Assembly (NCBI RefSeq): GCF_001708445.1
Contig: NZ_CP015637.1
Span: 1,489,001 to 1,553,000 of the forward strand
Direction of reading: 5' to 3'
From: Pseudomonas fluorescens
Lineage (GTDB): Bacteria > Pseudomonadota > Gammaproteobacteria > Pseudomonadales > Pseudomonadaceae
Length of the DNA stretch: 64,000 nt
A program made the translations under genes and the position numbers. This document shows, one piece after another, positions 20,716 to 29,352 of the stretch; position 1 is the stretch's first letter, and every line of letters starts with the position of its first letter. The notes under the pieces were generated by a model, which was not told the origin of the DNA, did no database searches, and saw only the letters and a program-made list of their open reading frames with translations.

Positions 20716-21861
20716 TTACTCCCCTTTGCCAGCAGCGGCAGCAGGAGCAGCGGTGCCAGCGGGCTGGGCGTTGCCGGCGTCCTTGACCTTGACTTCGATG
20801 CCCGGCTTGATGAATTGCAGGCCTTCGGTGATCACACGGTCACCGGCGTTCAAGCCTTTTTCCACCAGCCAGTAGGCACCCGTCGTACGGTTGGCCACCA
20901 GTTCACGTTGCTCGACCTTGTTGTCGGCATTGACGATCAGCGCTGTCGGGGTGCCCTTGAGGTCGCGGGTCACGCCTTGCTGCGGCGCCAGGATGGCCTT
21001 GCTGTTCACGCCGGCTTGCAACTGGGCATGTACGAACATGCCCGGCAGCAGGGTGTGGTCAGGGTTGGGGAACACCGCGCGCAGGGTCACCGAGCCGGTG
21101 GTCTGGTCGACCGACACTTCGGAGAACTCCAATTTACCGTCCAGGCCGTAGCTGCTGCCGTCTTCCAGGGTCAGTTTGACCTTGGCGGCGTTGGCGCCGG
21201 CTTTCTCCAACTGGCCGCTTTCCAGGTCGCGGCGCAGTTTCAGCATTTCAGCCGAGGACTGTGTGACGTCGACATAGATCGGGTCCAGTTGCTGGATCAC
21301 GGCCATGGCATCGGCCTGGCCATTGCTGACCAGCGCGCCCTCGGTCACCGAGGAACGGCCAATACGCCCGGAAATCGGCGCGAACACCTTGGTGTAGCGC
21401 ACGTTGATCTGGGCGGTTTGAACGTTTGCTTCGGCGGTCATGCGGTTGGCGACAGCGGTGTCGTATTCCTGACGGCTGACGGCTTGTTCGTCGACCAATT
21501 GCTTGTAGCGATCCGAGATCGACTTGGTCTGCGTCAGGCTGGCTTGTGCGCTTTTAAGGGTGGCCTCATAGACCGAGGGATCGATCTGATAAAGCTGCTG
21601 GCCTTCTTTCACATCCCCGCCTTCCTTGAACAGGCGCTTGAGGATGATGCCACTGACCTGAGGGCGAACTTCCGCGATGCGGTAGGCGGTGGTGCGGCCT
21701 GGCAGCTCGGACGTCAGGGTGAAGGCTTGCGGTTGAAGGGTGACCACGCCGACCTGAGGAATTTGAGCGGGCGGAGCCGCCTCTTCCTTTTTACATCCGC
21801 TGAGCAGCGATGCCAGGGCGACGGCAGTGACCAGAGCGGTAACAGCTGGCTTAAGTTGCAT
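20716..21861 (-). CDS. ttgA: RND efflux periplasmic adaptor (TtgA/MexA)
   Basis: Membrane-fusion lipoprotein of 381 residues linking TtgB and TtgC. The signal ends at LLSGC (Cys22), followed by KKEEAAPPAQIPQVGVVTL. The lipoyl/hairpin region (about residues 60-170, with ISDRYKQLVDEQAVSRQEYD) and beta-barrel domains follow, ending in an Ala/Pro-rich tail. A start 36 bases upstream is possible, but the ATG at 21861 has GAGGATC in place and gives a proper signal peptide. First gene of the operon, transcribed from the promoter inside the TtgR operator. Confidence 0.94.
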   Translation of the reverse strand: MQLKPAVTALVTAVALASLLSGCKKEEAAPPAQIPQVGVVTLQPQAFTLTSELPGRTTAYRIAEVRPQVSGIILKRLFKEGGDVKEGQQLYQIDPSVYEATLKSAQASLTQTKSISDRYKQLVDEQAVSRQEYDTAVANRMTAEANVQTAQINVRYTKVFAPISGRIGRSSVTEGALVSNGQADAMAVIQQLDPIYVDVTQSSAEMLKLRRDLESGQLEKAGANAAKVKLTLEDGSSYGLDGKLEFSEVSVDQTTGSVTLRAVFPNPDHTLLPGMFVHAQLQAGVNSKAILAPQQGVTRDLKGTPTALIVNADNKVEQRELVANRTTGAYWLVEKGLNAGDRVITEGLQFIKPGIEVKVKDAGNAQPAGTAAPAAAAGKGE

Positions 21862-21949
21862 GAAGATCCTCGGGTCAGGCGCGCAGGGTGCGCACAAGAA
21901 GTGTGGAAGGGTAAAAAACAGGTTGTGAGTAGATAAGTAGCTTGCTACG

Positions 21950-21982
21950 CAATATACTTACGTTCATGGTTGTTTGTAAACT
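21950..21982 (-). promoter_or_regulatory. ttgABC promoter with overlapping TtgR operator
   Basis: Read on the minus strand, TTTACA (21975-21980) and TATATT (21951-21956) are separated by 18 bases and make a good promoter for ttgABC. The stretch between and around them (TTTACAAACAACCATGAA, then CGTAAGTATATT) is very close to the TtgR operator known from P. putida. Binding would cover both boxes and block ttgABC. Two TTGACA hexamers on the plus strand (21984-21989, 22004-22009) may belong to the ttgR promoter region. Confidence 0.85.
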
Positions 21983-22148
21983 CTTGACAGGTTTCGCGCA
22001 ATGTTGACAAAGCAACGCCCAAAGCCTCGATTCTAGTACGTTCGGCGCCCATGACGGTGTCGTCCCACAATTTATTCAGATGATCGTTACCGCCTATTAA
22101 AGCCGCGTTACCGATAGTCTCAAGTATCCCGATTGAGGTTTTACTGCC

Positions 22149-22781
22149 ATGGTTCGTCGCACCAAAGAGGAAGCTCAGGAAACGCGCAACCAGATTCTCC
22201 AAGCCGCCGAGCATGCCTTTTACGAGCGCGGTGTTGCGCGGACCACGCTGGCGGATATCGCGGCGTTGGCCGGGGTGACGCGGGGCGCCATCTATTGGCA
22301 TTTCAGCAATAAGGCCGATTTGTTGCAGGCGATGCTGGAAACCCTGCACGAGCCCCTGGATGAATTGGCGCGCGCCAGTGAAAGCGAGGATGAGGTTGAC
22401 CCGTTGGGGTGCATGCGCAAGTTGCTGATTCATCTGTTTCATCAAGTGGTTCTGGACCCGAAAACCCGACGCATCAATGAGATTTTGTTTCATAAGTGCG
22501 AATTCACCGATGAAATGTGTGACATGCGCCGCCAACGCCAGACCCACACCCTCGAATGCAACCTGCGCATCGGCCTGACACTGCGTAACGCGGTGAACCG
22601 CGGGCAACTTCCGGAAAACCTCGACACTGTCCGAGGGGCAGTGTGCCTGCATGCCTACATCGACGGGCTGCTCTGGCAATGGCTGCTGGTGCCTGACAGC
22701 TACGCGTTGCATCAGGAGGCAGAGCGTTGGGCCGACATAGGGTTGGATATGCTGCGCCTGAGCCCTAACCTGCGCAATTAA
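22149..22781 (+). CDS. ttgR: TetR-family repressor TtgR
   Basis: A 210-residue regulator with an N-terminal TetR helix-turn-helix (residues about 10-56: [41 protein letters not shown]), followed by an all-helical ligand domain ([13 protein letters not shown], then [13 protein letters not shown]), as in TtgR. TtgR binds flavonoids, chloramphenicol and other effectors and then leaves the operator, allowing efflux. It is divergent from ttgABC across a 287-base gap that carries the operator. The ATG at 22149 is the start used by the family ([13 protein letters not shown]). Confidence 0.92.
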   Translation: MVRRTKEEAQETRNQILQAAEHAFYERGVARTTLADIAALAGVTRGAIYWHFSNKADLLQAMLETLHEPLDELARASESEDEVDPLGCMRKLLIHLFHQVVLDPKTRRINEILFHKCEFTDEMCDMRRQRQTHTLECNLRIGLTLRNAVNRGQLPENLDTVRGAVCLHAYIDGLLWQWLLVPDSYALHQEAERWADIGLDMLRLSPNLRN

Positions 22782-22973
22782 GACAAAATGTGTAATTGCG
22801 TCAGATTGTGTCAACAGTAAAGCCTAAGGACAGTCAATCGTCCTTCTGCCTGATTGATGGAGTGACTTTATATACGGGCTGGCGGGCGGTTGATAGGTAG
22901 CCGCCTAAGTATTTTGTAGCGATTTTGTTTCGGTTCTGTGAAGCAATGTAGCCAGAACCTGCACGCAGCCAAC

Positions 22974-23066
22974 AATGAGGGAGGGGGCTTGCCCCGATGG
23001 CAGTGGTTCAGTCAACACATACTGTGACTGACGCACCGCCATCGGGGGCAAGCCCCCTCCCTCATT
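22974..23066. repeat. REPIN, GTGGGAG family, between ttgR and xenB
   Basis: Left arm AATGAGGGAGGGGGCTTGCC and right arm GGGGCAAGCCCCCTCCCTC enclose about 50 bases. Both outer ends read GAGGG/CCCTC in place of the usual GTGGG/CCCAC, so the two arms have changed together. It fills the end of the 305-base gap 22782-23086; in the rest (22782-22973) I see no gene, promoter or terminator that I can support. Confidence 0.85.
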
Positions 23067-23086
23067 TGGTCTTAGGTTTCGGCCGA

Positions 23087-24142
23087 TTACAGCGGCAGGG
23101 TCGGGTAGTCGATGTAACCAACTGGCCCTTTGCCGTAGAAGGTTTCCGGGTGCGCTTCGTTCAACGGCGCATCGGCCTTCAGGCGAGCCGGCAGGTCCGG
23201 GTTGGCAATGAACGGTATGCCGAAGGCCACCGCATCCGCCTTGCCCGAGGCCAGCCAGGCATTAGCGCTGTCCTTGGTGAAACGTTCGTTGGCGATATAG
23301 GGGCCGCCGAAGGCTTTTTTCAGTTGCGGGCCGAGGCTGTCGGCACCTTCCTTTTCACGCGAGCAGATAAAGGCAATGCCTCGCTTGCCCAGTTCGCTGG
23401 CGACGTAGGTAAAGGTTTCCGCCAAGTTGTCGTCACCCATGTCATGGGCGTCGGCGCGGGGTGCCAGGTGCACGCCCACACGGCCGGGGCCCCAGACTTC
23501 GATGGCGGCATCGGTCACTTCCAGCAACAGCCGTGCGCGGTTTTCCAGGGAGCCGCCGTATTGATCGGTGCGCTTGTTGGTGCTGCTTTGCAGGAACTGG
23601 TCGAGCAGGTAGCCGTTGGCGCCATGGATTTCCACGCCGTCGAAGCCGGCGGCCTTGGCGTTCTCGGCCCCGGTGCGATAGGCGTCGACGATGTCGGCGA
23701 TTTCAGCGGTTTCCAGCGCGCGTGGCGTCGGGTAGTCGGCCAGTGGGCGCACCAGGCTGACGTGGCCTTTAGGCTGGATGGCGCTCGGGGCCACCGGGGT
23801 CTCACCGTTCAGGTAGGACTCATGGGAGATGCGGCCAACGTGCCACAGTTGCAGGAAGATCTTGCCGCCCGCGCCGTGCACCGCCTTGGTCACATTGGCC
23901 CAGCCGCGCACCTGGTCGTTGGACCAGATGCCCGGGGTGTCCGGGTAGCCCACGCCCAGCGGCGTCACGGAGGTGGCTTCGCTGAGGATCAGCCCGGCGG
24001 AAGCCCGTTGCACGTAGTACTCGGCCATCAGCGCGTTGGGTACGCGGCCGGCATCGGCACGGCAGCGGGTCAGCGGCGCCATGATGATGCGGTTCGACAG
24101 TTCCAGGTCGCCCAGTTTGATCGGATCGAAAATAGTCGTCAT
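23087..24142 (-). CDS. xenB: Old-yellow-enzyme family ene-reductase (XenB-like)
   Basis: FMN-dependent, NADPH-using ene-reductase of 351 residues; XenB-type enzymes of Pseudomonas reduce activated alkenes, nitro-aromatics and nitrate esters. Visible are the flavin-site Thr25 in APLTRCRAD, the substrate anion pair His173/Asn176 in EIHGANGYLLDQF, SLENRARLLLEV, and the C-terminal phosphate site segment (FGIPFIANPDL). The sequence agrees throughout with the XenB/NemA-type enzymes I know. The ATG at 24142 gives the family N-terminus MTTIFDPIKLGDLEL, with AAGGG upstream. Last gene of an arsR-MFS-xenB operon, suggesting a response to electrophiles. Confidence 0.88.
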   Translation of the reverse strand: MTTIFDPIKLGDLELSNRIIMAPLTRCRADAGRVPNALMAEYYVQRASAGLILSEATSVTPLGVGYPDTPGIWSNDQVRGWANVTKAVHGAGGKIFLQLWHVGRISHESYLNGETPVAPSAIQPKGHVSLVRPLADYPTPRALETAEIADIVDAYRTGAENAKAAGFDGVEIHGANGYLLDQFLQSSTNKRTDQYGGSLENRARLLLEVTDAAIEVWGPGRVGVHLAPRADAHDMGDDNLAETFTYVASELGKRGIAFICSREKEGADSLGPQLKKAFGGPYIANERFTKDSANAWLASGKADAVAFGIPFIANPDLPARLKADAPLNEAHPETFYGKGPVGYIDYPTLPL

Positions 24143-24170
24143 GGGATAACACCCTTCTGTTTGAAGTTGA

Positions 24171-25337
24171 TCAGTTGGTCGCAGGGGCCAGGTCGGCATC
24201 GCCGCTCTGACGGAAAGTAATCAGGGTTACCAGCAGGGCCAGGATCGCCAGGGCCGCAGCCGCCAAGGGCACGCTGGTCAGGCCGAAACCATTGGCAATC
24301 ACGCTGCCGCCGACCCAGGCGCCGAGGGCGTTGCCGATGTTGAAGGCGCCGATGTTCAGGGTGGACACCAGGTTCGGTGCGGCCTTGCCGAAGGTCACCA
24401 CGTTGATCTGCAGCGCAGGTACGGCGGCAAATGAAGCGGTGGCCCACAGGAACAGGGTGATCTCGGTCGGGATCACGGCGACGCTGGTCCAGGTCAGTGC
24501 GGTGGAGACCACCGCCATGCTGATGAATACGCCAATCAGGGTGGCCGCCAGGCGTTTGTCCGCCAGCTTGCCGCCGATGATGTTGCCCACGGTGAGGCCC
24601 AGGCCGATCAGCAGCAGGGTCCAGGTCACGCCCTTGGGCGATACGCCGGTGACATCACCAAGCAGTGGTGCCACGTAAGTGAAAAGGGTGAACATCGACG
24701 CGGCGAACAGTGCCGTCATGCTCAGCGACAGCCAGATGCCAGCCCCTTTGAGGGCGGCCAGTTCGGCGCGCATGTCGAGTTTTTCTTCGTCCCGCTTGGC
24801 CGGCAGGAAACGGATCAGGCCGATCAAGGCGATCACGCCAATGACGGTCACCGCCCAGAAGGTCGAGCGCCAGCCGGCTTGCTGGCCCAGGGCGGTACCC
24901 AATGGCACACCGAGTACGTTGGCCAGGGTCAGGCCGGTGAACATCAAGGCGACGGCCGAAGCGCGTTTGTTGGCCGGCACCAGGTTGGCCGCCACCACCG
25001 AACCGATACCAAAGAACGCACCGTGGCACAGCGCGGTGACCACACGGGCAAACATCAGCACGTTGTAGTCACTGGCCAGGGCGCAAAGCAGGTTGCCGAT
25101 AATGAAGATGCCCATCAACGCTACCAGGGCGGCCTTGCGTGGCAGCTTGGCGGTCGCCAGTGCCATGAACGGTGCGCCGATCGCCACGCCCAGGGCGTAG
25201 CCGGTGACCAGCCAGCCGGCACCGGGAATCGACACACCCAGGTCCGCCGCCACATCGGGCAACAGGCCCATGATGACGAACTCGGTGGTGCCGATGGCGA
25301 AGGCGCTCAGGGCCAGGATGAGGAGCGAGAGGGGCAT
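24171..25337 (-). CDS. MFS exporter, DHA1 (AraJ/YdhP-like)
   Basis: A 388-residue inner-membrane carrier with 12 predicted helices. The N-terminus LALSAFAIGTTEFVIMGLLPDVAADLGVS is the signature of the AraJ/YdhP/chloramphenicol-efflux branch of drug:H+ antiporters. RVVTALCHGAFFGIGSVVAA is the conserved fourth helix region. It begins 13 bases after the arsR stop and ends 28 bases before xenB, so it is the middle gene of that operon. Probably exports the compound sensed by the ArsR protein or its reduced product; no substrate can be read from sequence. Confidence 0.82.
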   Translation of the reverse strand: MPLSLLILALSAFAIGTTEFVIMGLLPDVAADLGVSIPGAGWLVTGYALGVAIGAPFMALATAKLPRKAALVALMGIFIIGNLLCALASDYNVLMFARVVTALCHGAFFGIGSVVAANLVPANKRASAVALMFTGLTLANVLGVPLGTALGQQAGWRSTFWAVTVIGVIALIGLIRFLPAKRDEEKLDMRAELAALKGAGIWLSLSMTALFAASMFTLFTYVAPLLGDVTGVSPKGVTWTLLLIGLGLTVGNIIGGKLADKRLAATLIGVFISMAVVSTALTWTSVAVIPTEITLFLWATASFAAVPALQINVVTFGKAAPNLVSTLNIGAFNIGNALGAWVGGSVIANGFGLTSVPLAAAALAILALLVTLITFRQSGDADLAPATN

Positions 25338-25350
25338 TTGGGTTTCCTTG

Positions 25351-25689
25351 TTAAAGCGGTGCGCGCATTTCAGAACTGACTTCAGGGCTGAGTTCAGTAA
25401 CGAGTGCCGCGAGAAAAGCCTGGATGGTTTCCTCGTTGCGTTTGAAAAAGTGCCACTGCCCGGCCTTCTGGCTGCTGATCAATCCCGCCCGTTGCAAGGT
25501 GGCCAGGTGGGCCGACACGGTGGACTGGGACAAACCGCAACGCTGGTCGATCTGGCCGGCGCAGATACCGTATTCGTGGTTGTGCAGTTGCTCGGGGAAC
25601 TGCACTTTCGGGTCTTTGAGCCAGGTGAGAATGTCTCGTCGTACTGGGTGTGCCAGGGCTTTTATTATTTCGTCGAGGTCAATGGACAT
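25351..25689 (-). CDS. ArsR-family regulator of the xenB operon
   Basis: A 112-residue winged-helix repressor. MSIDLDEIIKALAHPVRRDILTWL is the ArsR N-terminal helix pattern, and QRCGLSQSTVSAHLATLQRAGLI (residues about 49-71) is the recognition helix. It lacks the CxC metal site of arsenic regulators but has Cys43 and Cys51 bracketing the DNA-binding helices (ICAGQIDQRCG), which could sense electrophiles or oxidants. It heads the operon arsR-MFS-xenB and probably represses it from the palindromes in the upstream gap. Effector unknown. Confidence 0.82.
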   Translation of the reverse strand: MSIDLDEIIKALAHPVRRDILTWLKDPKVQFPEQLHNHEYGICAGQIDQRCGLSQSTVSAHLATLQRAGLISSQKAGQWHFFKRNEETIQAFLAALVTELSPEVSSEMRAPL

Positions 25690-25751
25690 GGCAGTTGCTC
25701 GGTTTCGTAAAGCGTTATATCGCGATGAGGCGAACTTTAAATCGATACATT

Positions 25752-25803
25752 CCGATATACCAATATGATTTCGGTCTTAGCCAAGACTGAATCGGTATAT
25801 CGG
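25752..25803. promoter_or_regulatory. Inverted-repeat operator region, arsR-acpH gap
   Basis: CCGATATACC (25752-25761) recurs as its exact complement GGTATATCGG (25794-25803), 32 bases apart, in the AT-rich gap between arsR and acpH. A short palindrome ATCGCGAT lies nearer arsR at 25719-25726. The repeats suit a dimeric winged-helix repressor, most simply the ArsR protein itself. Confidence 0.55.
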
Positions 25804-25843
25804 GTTATAACGATACGTGGGTCGCAGTGATAGACTGCGCACC

Positions 25844-26428
25844 ATGAATTATCTCGCACATCTGCACCTGGGCGGCCAACTTCCTGCTCAACTGCTGGGC
25901 AGTCTGTATGGCGACTTTGTCAAAGGCCGCCTGCAAGGCCAGTTCAGCCCGCCCATCGAAGCGGCGATCCAGTTGCATCGCTCGATCGACCGCTTTACCG
26001 ACAGCCACCCGTTGGTCGGCGAGGCGTTGTCGCGCTTCAGCCTGACCCGCCGACGCTACGCCGGGATCGTCCTCGATGTGTTTTTCGATCACTGCCTGGC
26101 GCGGGATTGGGCGCTGTATGCCGAGCAGCCCCTGGAGCGCTTCACCTCGCAGGTGTACCGCGTGCTCGCGGCCGAACCGCAATTGCCGGGACGGTTGGCG
26201 CAGATTGCACCCTTTATGGCGGCGGATGATTGGCTCGGTTCGTACCGGGAGTTCGCGATGATGGAGCCGGTGTTGCGCGGGATTTCGCGGCGGCTCACGC
26301 AGCCTGATGAGCTGGGGCATGCGATGCAGGAATTGCGGATTCTGTATGAGCCGCTGAGCAAAGACTTCAGTGCGTTCTACCCGGAGCTACAGGCGTTCGC
26401 ACAACGCCAACTGAATACCGGGATCTAA
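25844..26428 (+). CDS. acpH: Acyl-carrier-protein phosphodiesterase AcpH
   Basis: A 194-residue hydrolase that removes 4'-phosphopantetheine from holo-ACP; E. coli AcpH has 193 residues. The metal-binding family blocks are present: NYLAHLHL at the start, GSLYGDFVKG (about 24-33), HRSIDRFTDSHP (about 46-57) and FFDHCLARDW (about 80-89). The ATG at 25844 gives the conserved N-terminus; an earlier GTG adds nine unrelated residues. It diverges from the arsR operon and is followed at once by a REPIN that begins one base after the stop. Confidence 0.88.
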   Translation: MNYLAHLHLGGQLPAQLLGSLYGDFVKGRLQGQFSPPIEAAIQLHRSIDRFTDSHPLVGEALSRFSLTRRRYAGIVLDVFFDHCLARDWALYAEQPLERFTSQVYRVLAAEPQLPGRLAQIAPFMAADDWLGSYREFAMMEPVLRGISRRLTQPDELGHAMQELRILYEPLSKDFSAFYPELQAFAQRQLNTGI

Positions 26429-26521
26429 ATGTGGGAGGGGGCTTGCCCCCGATAGCGGTGGTTCAGCCAATGAATCTGTTGACTGACACACTGCCATCGG
26501 GGGCAAGCCCCCTCCCACATT
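26429..26521. repeat. REPIN, GTGGGAG family, between acpH and olsA
   Basis: Near-perfect arms ATGTGGGAGGGGGCTTGCCC and its complement, with a central part containing GTTCAGCC...GACTGACAC. It lies between two convergent genes, starting right after the acpH stop and ending 16 bases from the olsA stop. Confidence 0.9.
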
Positions 26522-26537
26522 GTTGCCCGTGCCCGCT

Positions 26538-27329
26538 TCAGGCCGCGAAGGCCGGCCGAACCGCAATCTGTTCTGTTTCCGGCAGGGCCCCAAACAATGC
26601 CTTCTGCACCGCCTGCTGCGCCTGGAACGCCAGCGCCGCGCGTTCCTGCCCGGCGCAGGCAATCGGCTTGAGCACATGGATCTCCACGTCGCCCTGGTCA
26701 TTGCCGAACAGGCGCATCAGGTGCGAGAGCAAATCATCATCGCCAATAAACGGTGCCAGCGGGTCCACTTGCCCGTCGCGCAGATAACGGATCGCCACCG
26801 GTTGCAGCGATACATCGGCATCGATCGCACTGGCCAGCAAGCGCCCGTGAAAGGTACGCAGGCTGCGCCCGTCGGTGGTGGTGCCTTCGGGGAACATAAG
26901 CAGCGGGTGCTGTTGCTCCAGGTGGCGGGTCATTTGCTTGCGGATCAACTGGCTGTCGCCCGAACCGCGACGGATAAATAAGCTACCGGCCTTCGCCGCC
27001 AACCAGCCGGCCACCGGCCAGGTGCGCACTTCGGCCTTGGACAAAAACGACATCGGCGTGACCATGCCCAGCAGCGGGATATCGGTCCACGACACGTGAT
27101 TGCTCACCCACAGCATCGGTGTCTGCGGCAACTCGCCGTGCACCGTCACCCGAAAGGGCAGGGCATTGGTCAATCGCGCCATAAAGAACCGCGACCAACG
27201 TTGGCGCCGCACCATCGAGTTAGCCACGCCCAGGCGCTCGAACACACCAAACACACTGGCCATGCTCAAGCCCAGCGCCACCACCAGCAGCACGCGGGCG
27301 ATGCGCCCGTACACGCGCAGGCGGCGCAT
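26538..27329 (-). CDS. olsA: 1-acyl-glycerol-phosphate/lyso-ornithine-lipid acyltransferase OlsA
   Basis: Membrane-associated O-acyltransferase of 263 residues (PlsC family). OlsA adds the second acyl chain to lyso-ornithine lipid made by OlsB. The HX4D catalytic motif is NHVSWTD (His78, Asp83) and the phosphate-binding block is FPEGT (146-150). An N-terminal hydrophobic helix spans about residues 10-30. The ATG at 27329 overlaps the olsB stop by one base (TGATG), as for the PA4350-PA4351 pair of P. aeruginosa. A start 39 bases earlier would lie in olsB. Confidence 0.87.
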   Translation of the reverse strand: MRRLRVYGRIARVLLVVALGLSMASVFGVFERLGVANSMVRRQRWSRFFMARLTNALPFRVTVHGELPQTPMLWVSNHVSWTDIPLLGMVTPMSFLSKAEVRTWPVAGWLAAKAGSLFIRRGSGDSQLIRKQMTRHLEQQHPLLMFPEGTTTDGRSLRTFHGRLLASAIDADVSLQPVAIRYLRDGQVDPLAPFIGDDDLLSHLMRLFGNDQGDVEIHVLKPIACAGQERAALAFQAQQAVQKALFGALPETEQIAVRPAFAA

Positions 27330-28084
27330 CACATGGCCGCCTTGAAGTGGCGTGCGTAACGCGGGCACAGTTCATCGCGCTTGAGCAGGATAAACACGTC
27401 GGCCACTTGGAAATCCTCATCCCAGCACGGCTCGCCGCAGATCTTCGCACCCAGGCGCATATAGGCCTTGAGCAGCGGTGGCATTTCCGCGATCACGTTG
27501 GACGGCAGATCCAGCGCCGGCAGAGGTTTTTTCGGCTCGGCGCGCAGATGTTCGTTGCACAGGTAGCGTTCGCGCAGGCGTTGCATGATGGCGTGGGCCT
27601 GGATGCCGCCGTCGTGCATCGGGATGCTCGCACACCCCATCAGGTAGCTGTAGCCGCCCTGGTTAAGCACCTCGGCCAACTCGCCCCATAACACGGCGAT
27701 GGTGCCGCCGTTGCGGTAGGCGGGGTCGACACAGGTGCGACCGATTTCCAGGATCGGGCCCTGTAAATGCAGGAGGCCATGCAGGCTGAATTCTTCTTCG
27801 CTGTAGAACCGACCCAGGCTGCTGGCGGCCTGGTGGTCGAGTAAACGGGTGGTGGCGACCAGTCGACCGCTGTTCAAATCCCGCACGCCGATGTGGCTGC
27901 AGTGAACATCATAGTCATCCATGTCCAGCCCCAATTCCGCGCCTTTCAGCTTGGCGTTGAATTCGCCGCTGAACACGTTGAACCGCAGGGCCTGGGCTTC
28001 CTGCAAGGCCTTTGCGCCAACCAGGCGTTCGGCTTGCAGACGGCGTTCATTGCCGGTGTCGCTGATGCGGGCGATCTGAGTCAT
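27329..28084 (-). CDS. olsB: L-ornithine N-alpha-acyltransferase OlsB
   Basis: A 251-residue GNAT-type acyltransferase that transfers a 3-hydroxyacyl chain from ACP to ornithine, the first step of phosphorus-free ornithine lipid synthesis. The sequence carries the hemolysin-like GNAT pattern ([44 protein letters not shown]). The ATG at 28084 has GGAGA upstream. It is first in the olsBA operon. A Pho-box-like sequence about 95 bases upstream suggests induction when phosphate is short, as reported for Pseudomonas ornithine lipids. Confidence 0.88.
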   Translation of the reverse strand: MTQIARISDTGNERRLQAERLVGAKALQEAQALRFNVFSGEFNAKLKGAELGLDMDDYDVHCSHIGVRDLNSGRLVATTRLLDHQAASSLGRFYSEEEFSLHGLLHLQGPILEIGRTCVDPAYRNGGTIAVLWGELAEVLNQGGYSYLMGCASIPMHDGGIQAHAIMQRLRERYLCNEHLRAEPKKPLPALDLPSNVIAEMPPLLKAYMRLGAKICGEPCWDEDFQVADVFILLKRDELCPRYARHFKAAM

Positions 28085-28178
28085 GGCGAATCTCCGAGTG
28101 CCAGCCACCTTTCGGCCGGTCGACTTGTTTGTCCAAACTCAGGCTATGTAGGCTCGGTGTCATCTCCATGAAGTTCCG

Positions 28179-28196
28179 GTGACGCTTAGATGACAG
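28179..28196 (-). promoter_or_regulatory. Candidate Pho box upstream of olsBA
   Basis: On the minus strand CTGTCAT is followed after four bases by GCGTCAC, i.e. CTGTCATCTAAGCGTCAC. The PhoB consensus is two CTGTCAT-like repeats with an 11-base period, here 7/7 and about 5/7 matched. A second, weaker pair faces the other way at 28203-28220 (GTGTCGC, then CTGTCAT). The distance to olsB is about 95 bases; no -10 box is convincing. Confidence 0.5.
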
Positions 28197-28269
28197 CCCT
28201 CCGTGTCGCCAATCTGTCATCGGCCTCGGCTAGGCTCGCGGGCTTGAACGCCCCCTTGAGTTTGTGTCC

Positions 28270-29352
28270 ATGGTCCGAGGCCTGTTGTGCGTTGCCCTGC
28301 TGTCAGTCACCGTTACTGCCCATGCTGAAACCTGGCCTGACAAGGAGTGGGCCAAGGCCCCGCCGCTCTCCGGTCCTGCTGTCGATGCCTTGAATGCCTA
28401 TGCATTCCCCGCGCGTGACGACACCCATCGCCAAGGTATTCGAACCGACGCGCTGCTGGTGATTCGCGATGGCGCAGTCGTCTATGAGCGCTACGCCGAA
28501 CCCACCACCGCGAGCACGCCGCACTTGACCTGGTCGGTCAGCAAAAGCCTGATGGCGACGGTGCTCGGCGTGGCCTATGGCGAAAAACGCTTCAAGTTGA
28601 CTGACCCGGTGGCGCGCTTCTATCCGCCAATGAAACAGCACCCGACGGTCAGCATGGCCGACCTGCTGCACTGGGCCTCGGGCCTGGATTGGCAGGAAGA
28701 CTACGAGTTCGCCCCGCTGAAATCCTCGGTCGTCGCGATGCTCTATACCCGTGGCCGCGCCGACATGGCGGAATTCACCGCCGGCATGGACGCCGCCAGT
28801 GCACCGGGCCGGGTCTTCCGTTACTCCAGCGGCGACAGCAACCTATTGTCCGCGGCCCTCAAAGGGATGCTCGGCCACAAGGCCTACATGAGTTACCCCT
28901 GGGATGCGTTGTTCAAGCCGTTGGGTATTCACAACGCCACCTGGGAAACCGATGCCGACGAAACCTTTGTCGCCTCGTCCTACGCCTACCTCACCGCGCG
29001 CGACCTGGCGCGCGTCGGCCTGCTGATGGCGCGCGACGGCCGCTGGGGCGATCAACAATTGCTGCCCGAAGACTGGGTTGCTTTCAACCGTAAACCTTTC
29101 GACCCATACAAGGCCGGCCAGGACGAAGCCGTCCCCGGCGGCCATTGGTGGCTTAATCGCGAAGTGCAGGGCGCTGCCCGACCCTGGCCCGATGCCCCCG
29201 CCGATACCTTCGCCGCCCTCGGGCACTGGGGGCAGGCGCTGTATGTGATGCCGGATGAGCACCTGGTGATCGTGCGCTATGGCGATGATCGCGACGGCAG
29301 CTATCGCCATAACGAACTGCTCAAGCGCGTGCTTGCGGCGGTGCAACCATGA
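28270..29352 (+). CDS. Exported beta-lactamase-fold serine hydrolase
   Basis: A 360-residue class C beta-lactamase/penicillin-binding-fold hydrolase, exported by a signal peptide (residues 1-19, ending TAHA before ETWPD). The nucleophile motif SxxK is SVSK (Ser89, Lys92) and the second motif is the YSS segment in FRYSSGDSN; HWGQALYV near the end stands for the K/H-T-G strand. Proteins of this type are often esterases or peptidases, not true beta-lactamases. The ATG at 28270 was preferred to a GTG six bases earlier because of its spacing from the weak TTGAG. Its stop overlaps the next start (ATGA). Confidence 0.8.
   Translation: MVRGLLCVALLSVTVTAHAETWPDKEWAKAPPLSGPAVDALNAYAFPARDDTHRQGIRTDALLVIRDGAVVYERYAEPTTASTPHLTWSVSKSLMATVLGVAYGEKRFKLTDPVARFYPPMKQHPTVSMADLLHWASGLDWQEDYEFAPLKSSVVAMLYTRGRADMAEFTAGMDAASAPGRVFRYSSGDSNLLSAALKGMLGHKAYMSYPWDALFKPLGIHNATWETDADETFVASSYAYLTARDLARVGLLMARDGRWGDQQLLPEDWVAFNRKPFDPYKAGQDEAVPGGHWWLNREVQGAARPWPDAPADTFAALGHWGQALYVMPDEHLVIVRYGDDRDGSYRHNELLKRVLAAVQP

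Noticed and set aside
21945..22814. Minus-strand frame opposite ttgR
   Set aside because: It crosses the TtgR operator and lies opposite a clear TetR gene; no family resemblance.
22782..22973. Possible small gene or RNA between ttgR and the REPIN
   Set aside because: No open frame with a ribosome-binding site and no strong hairpin or promoter was seen.
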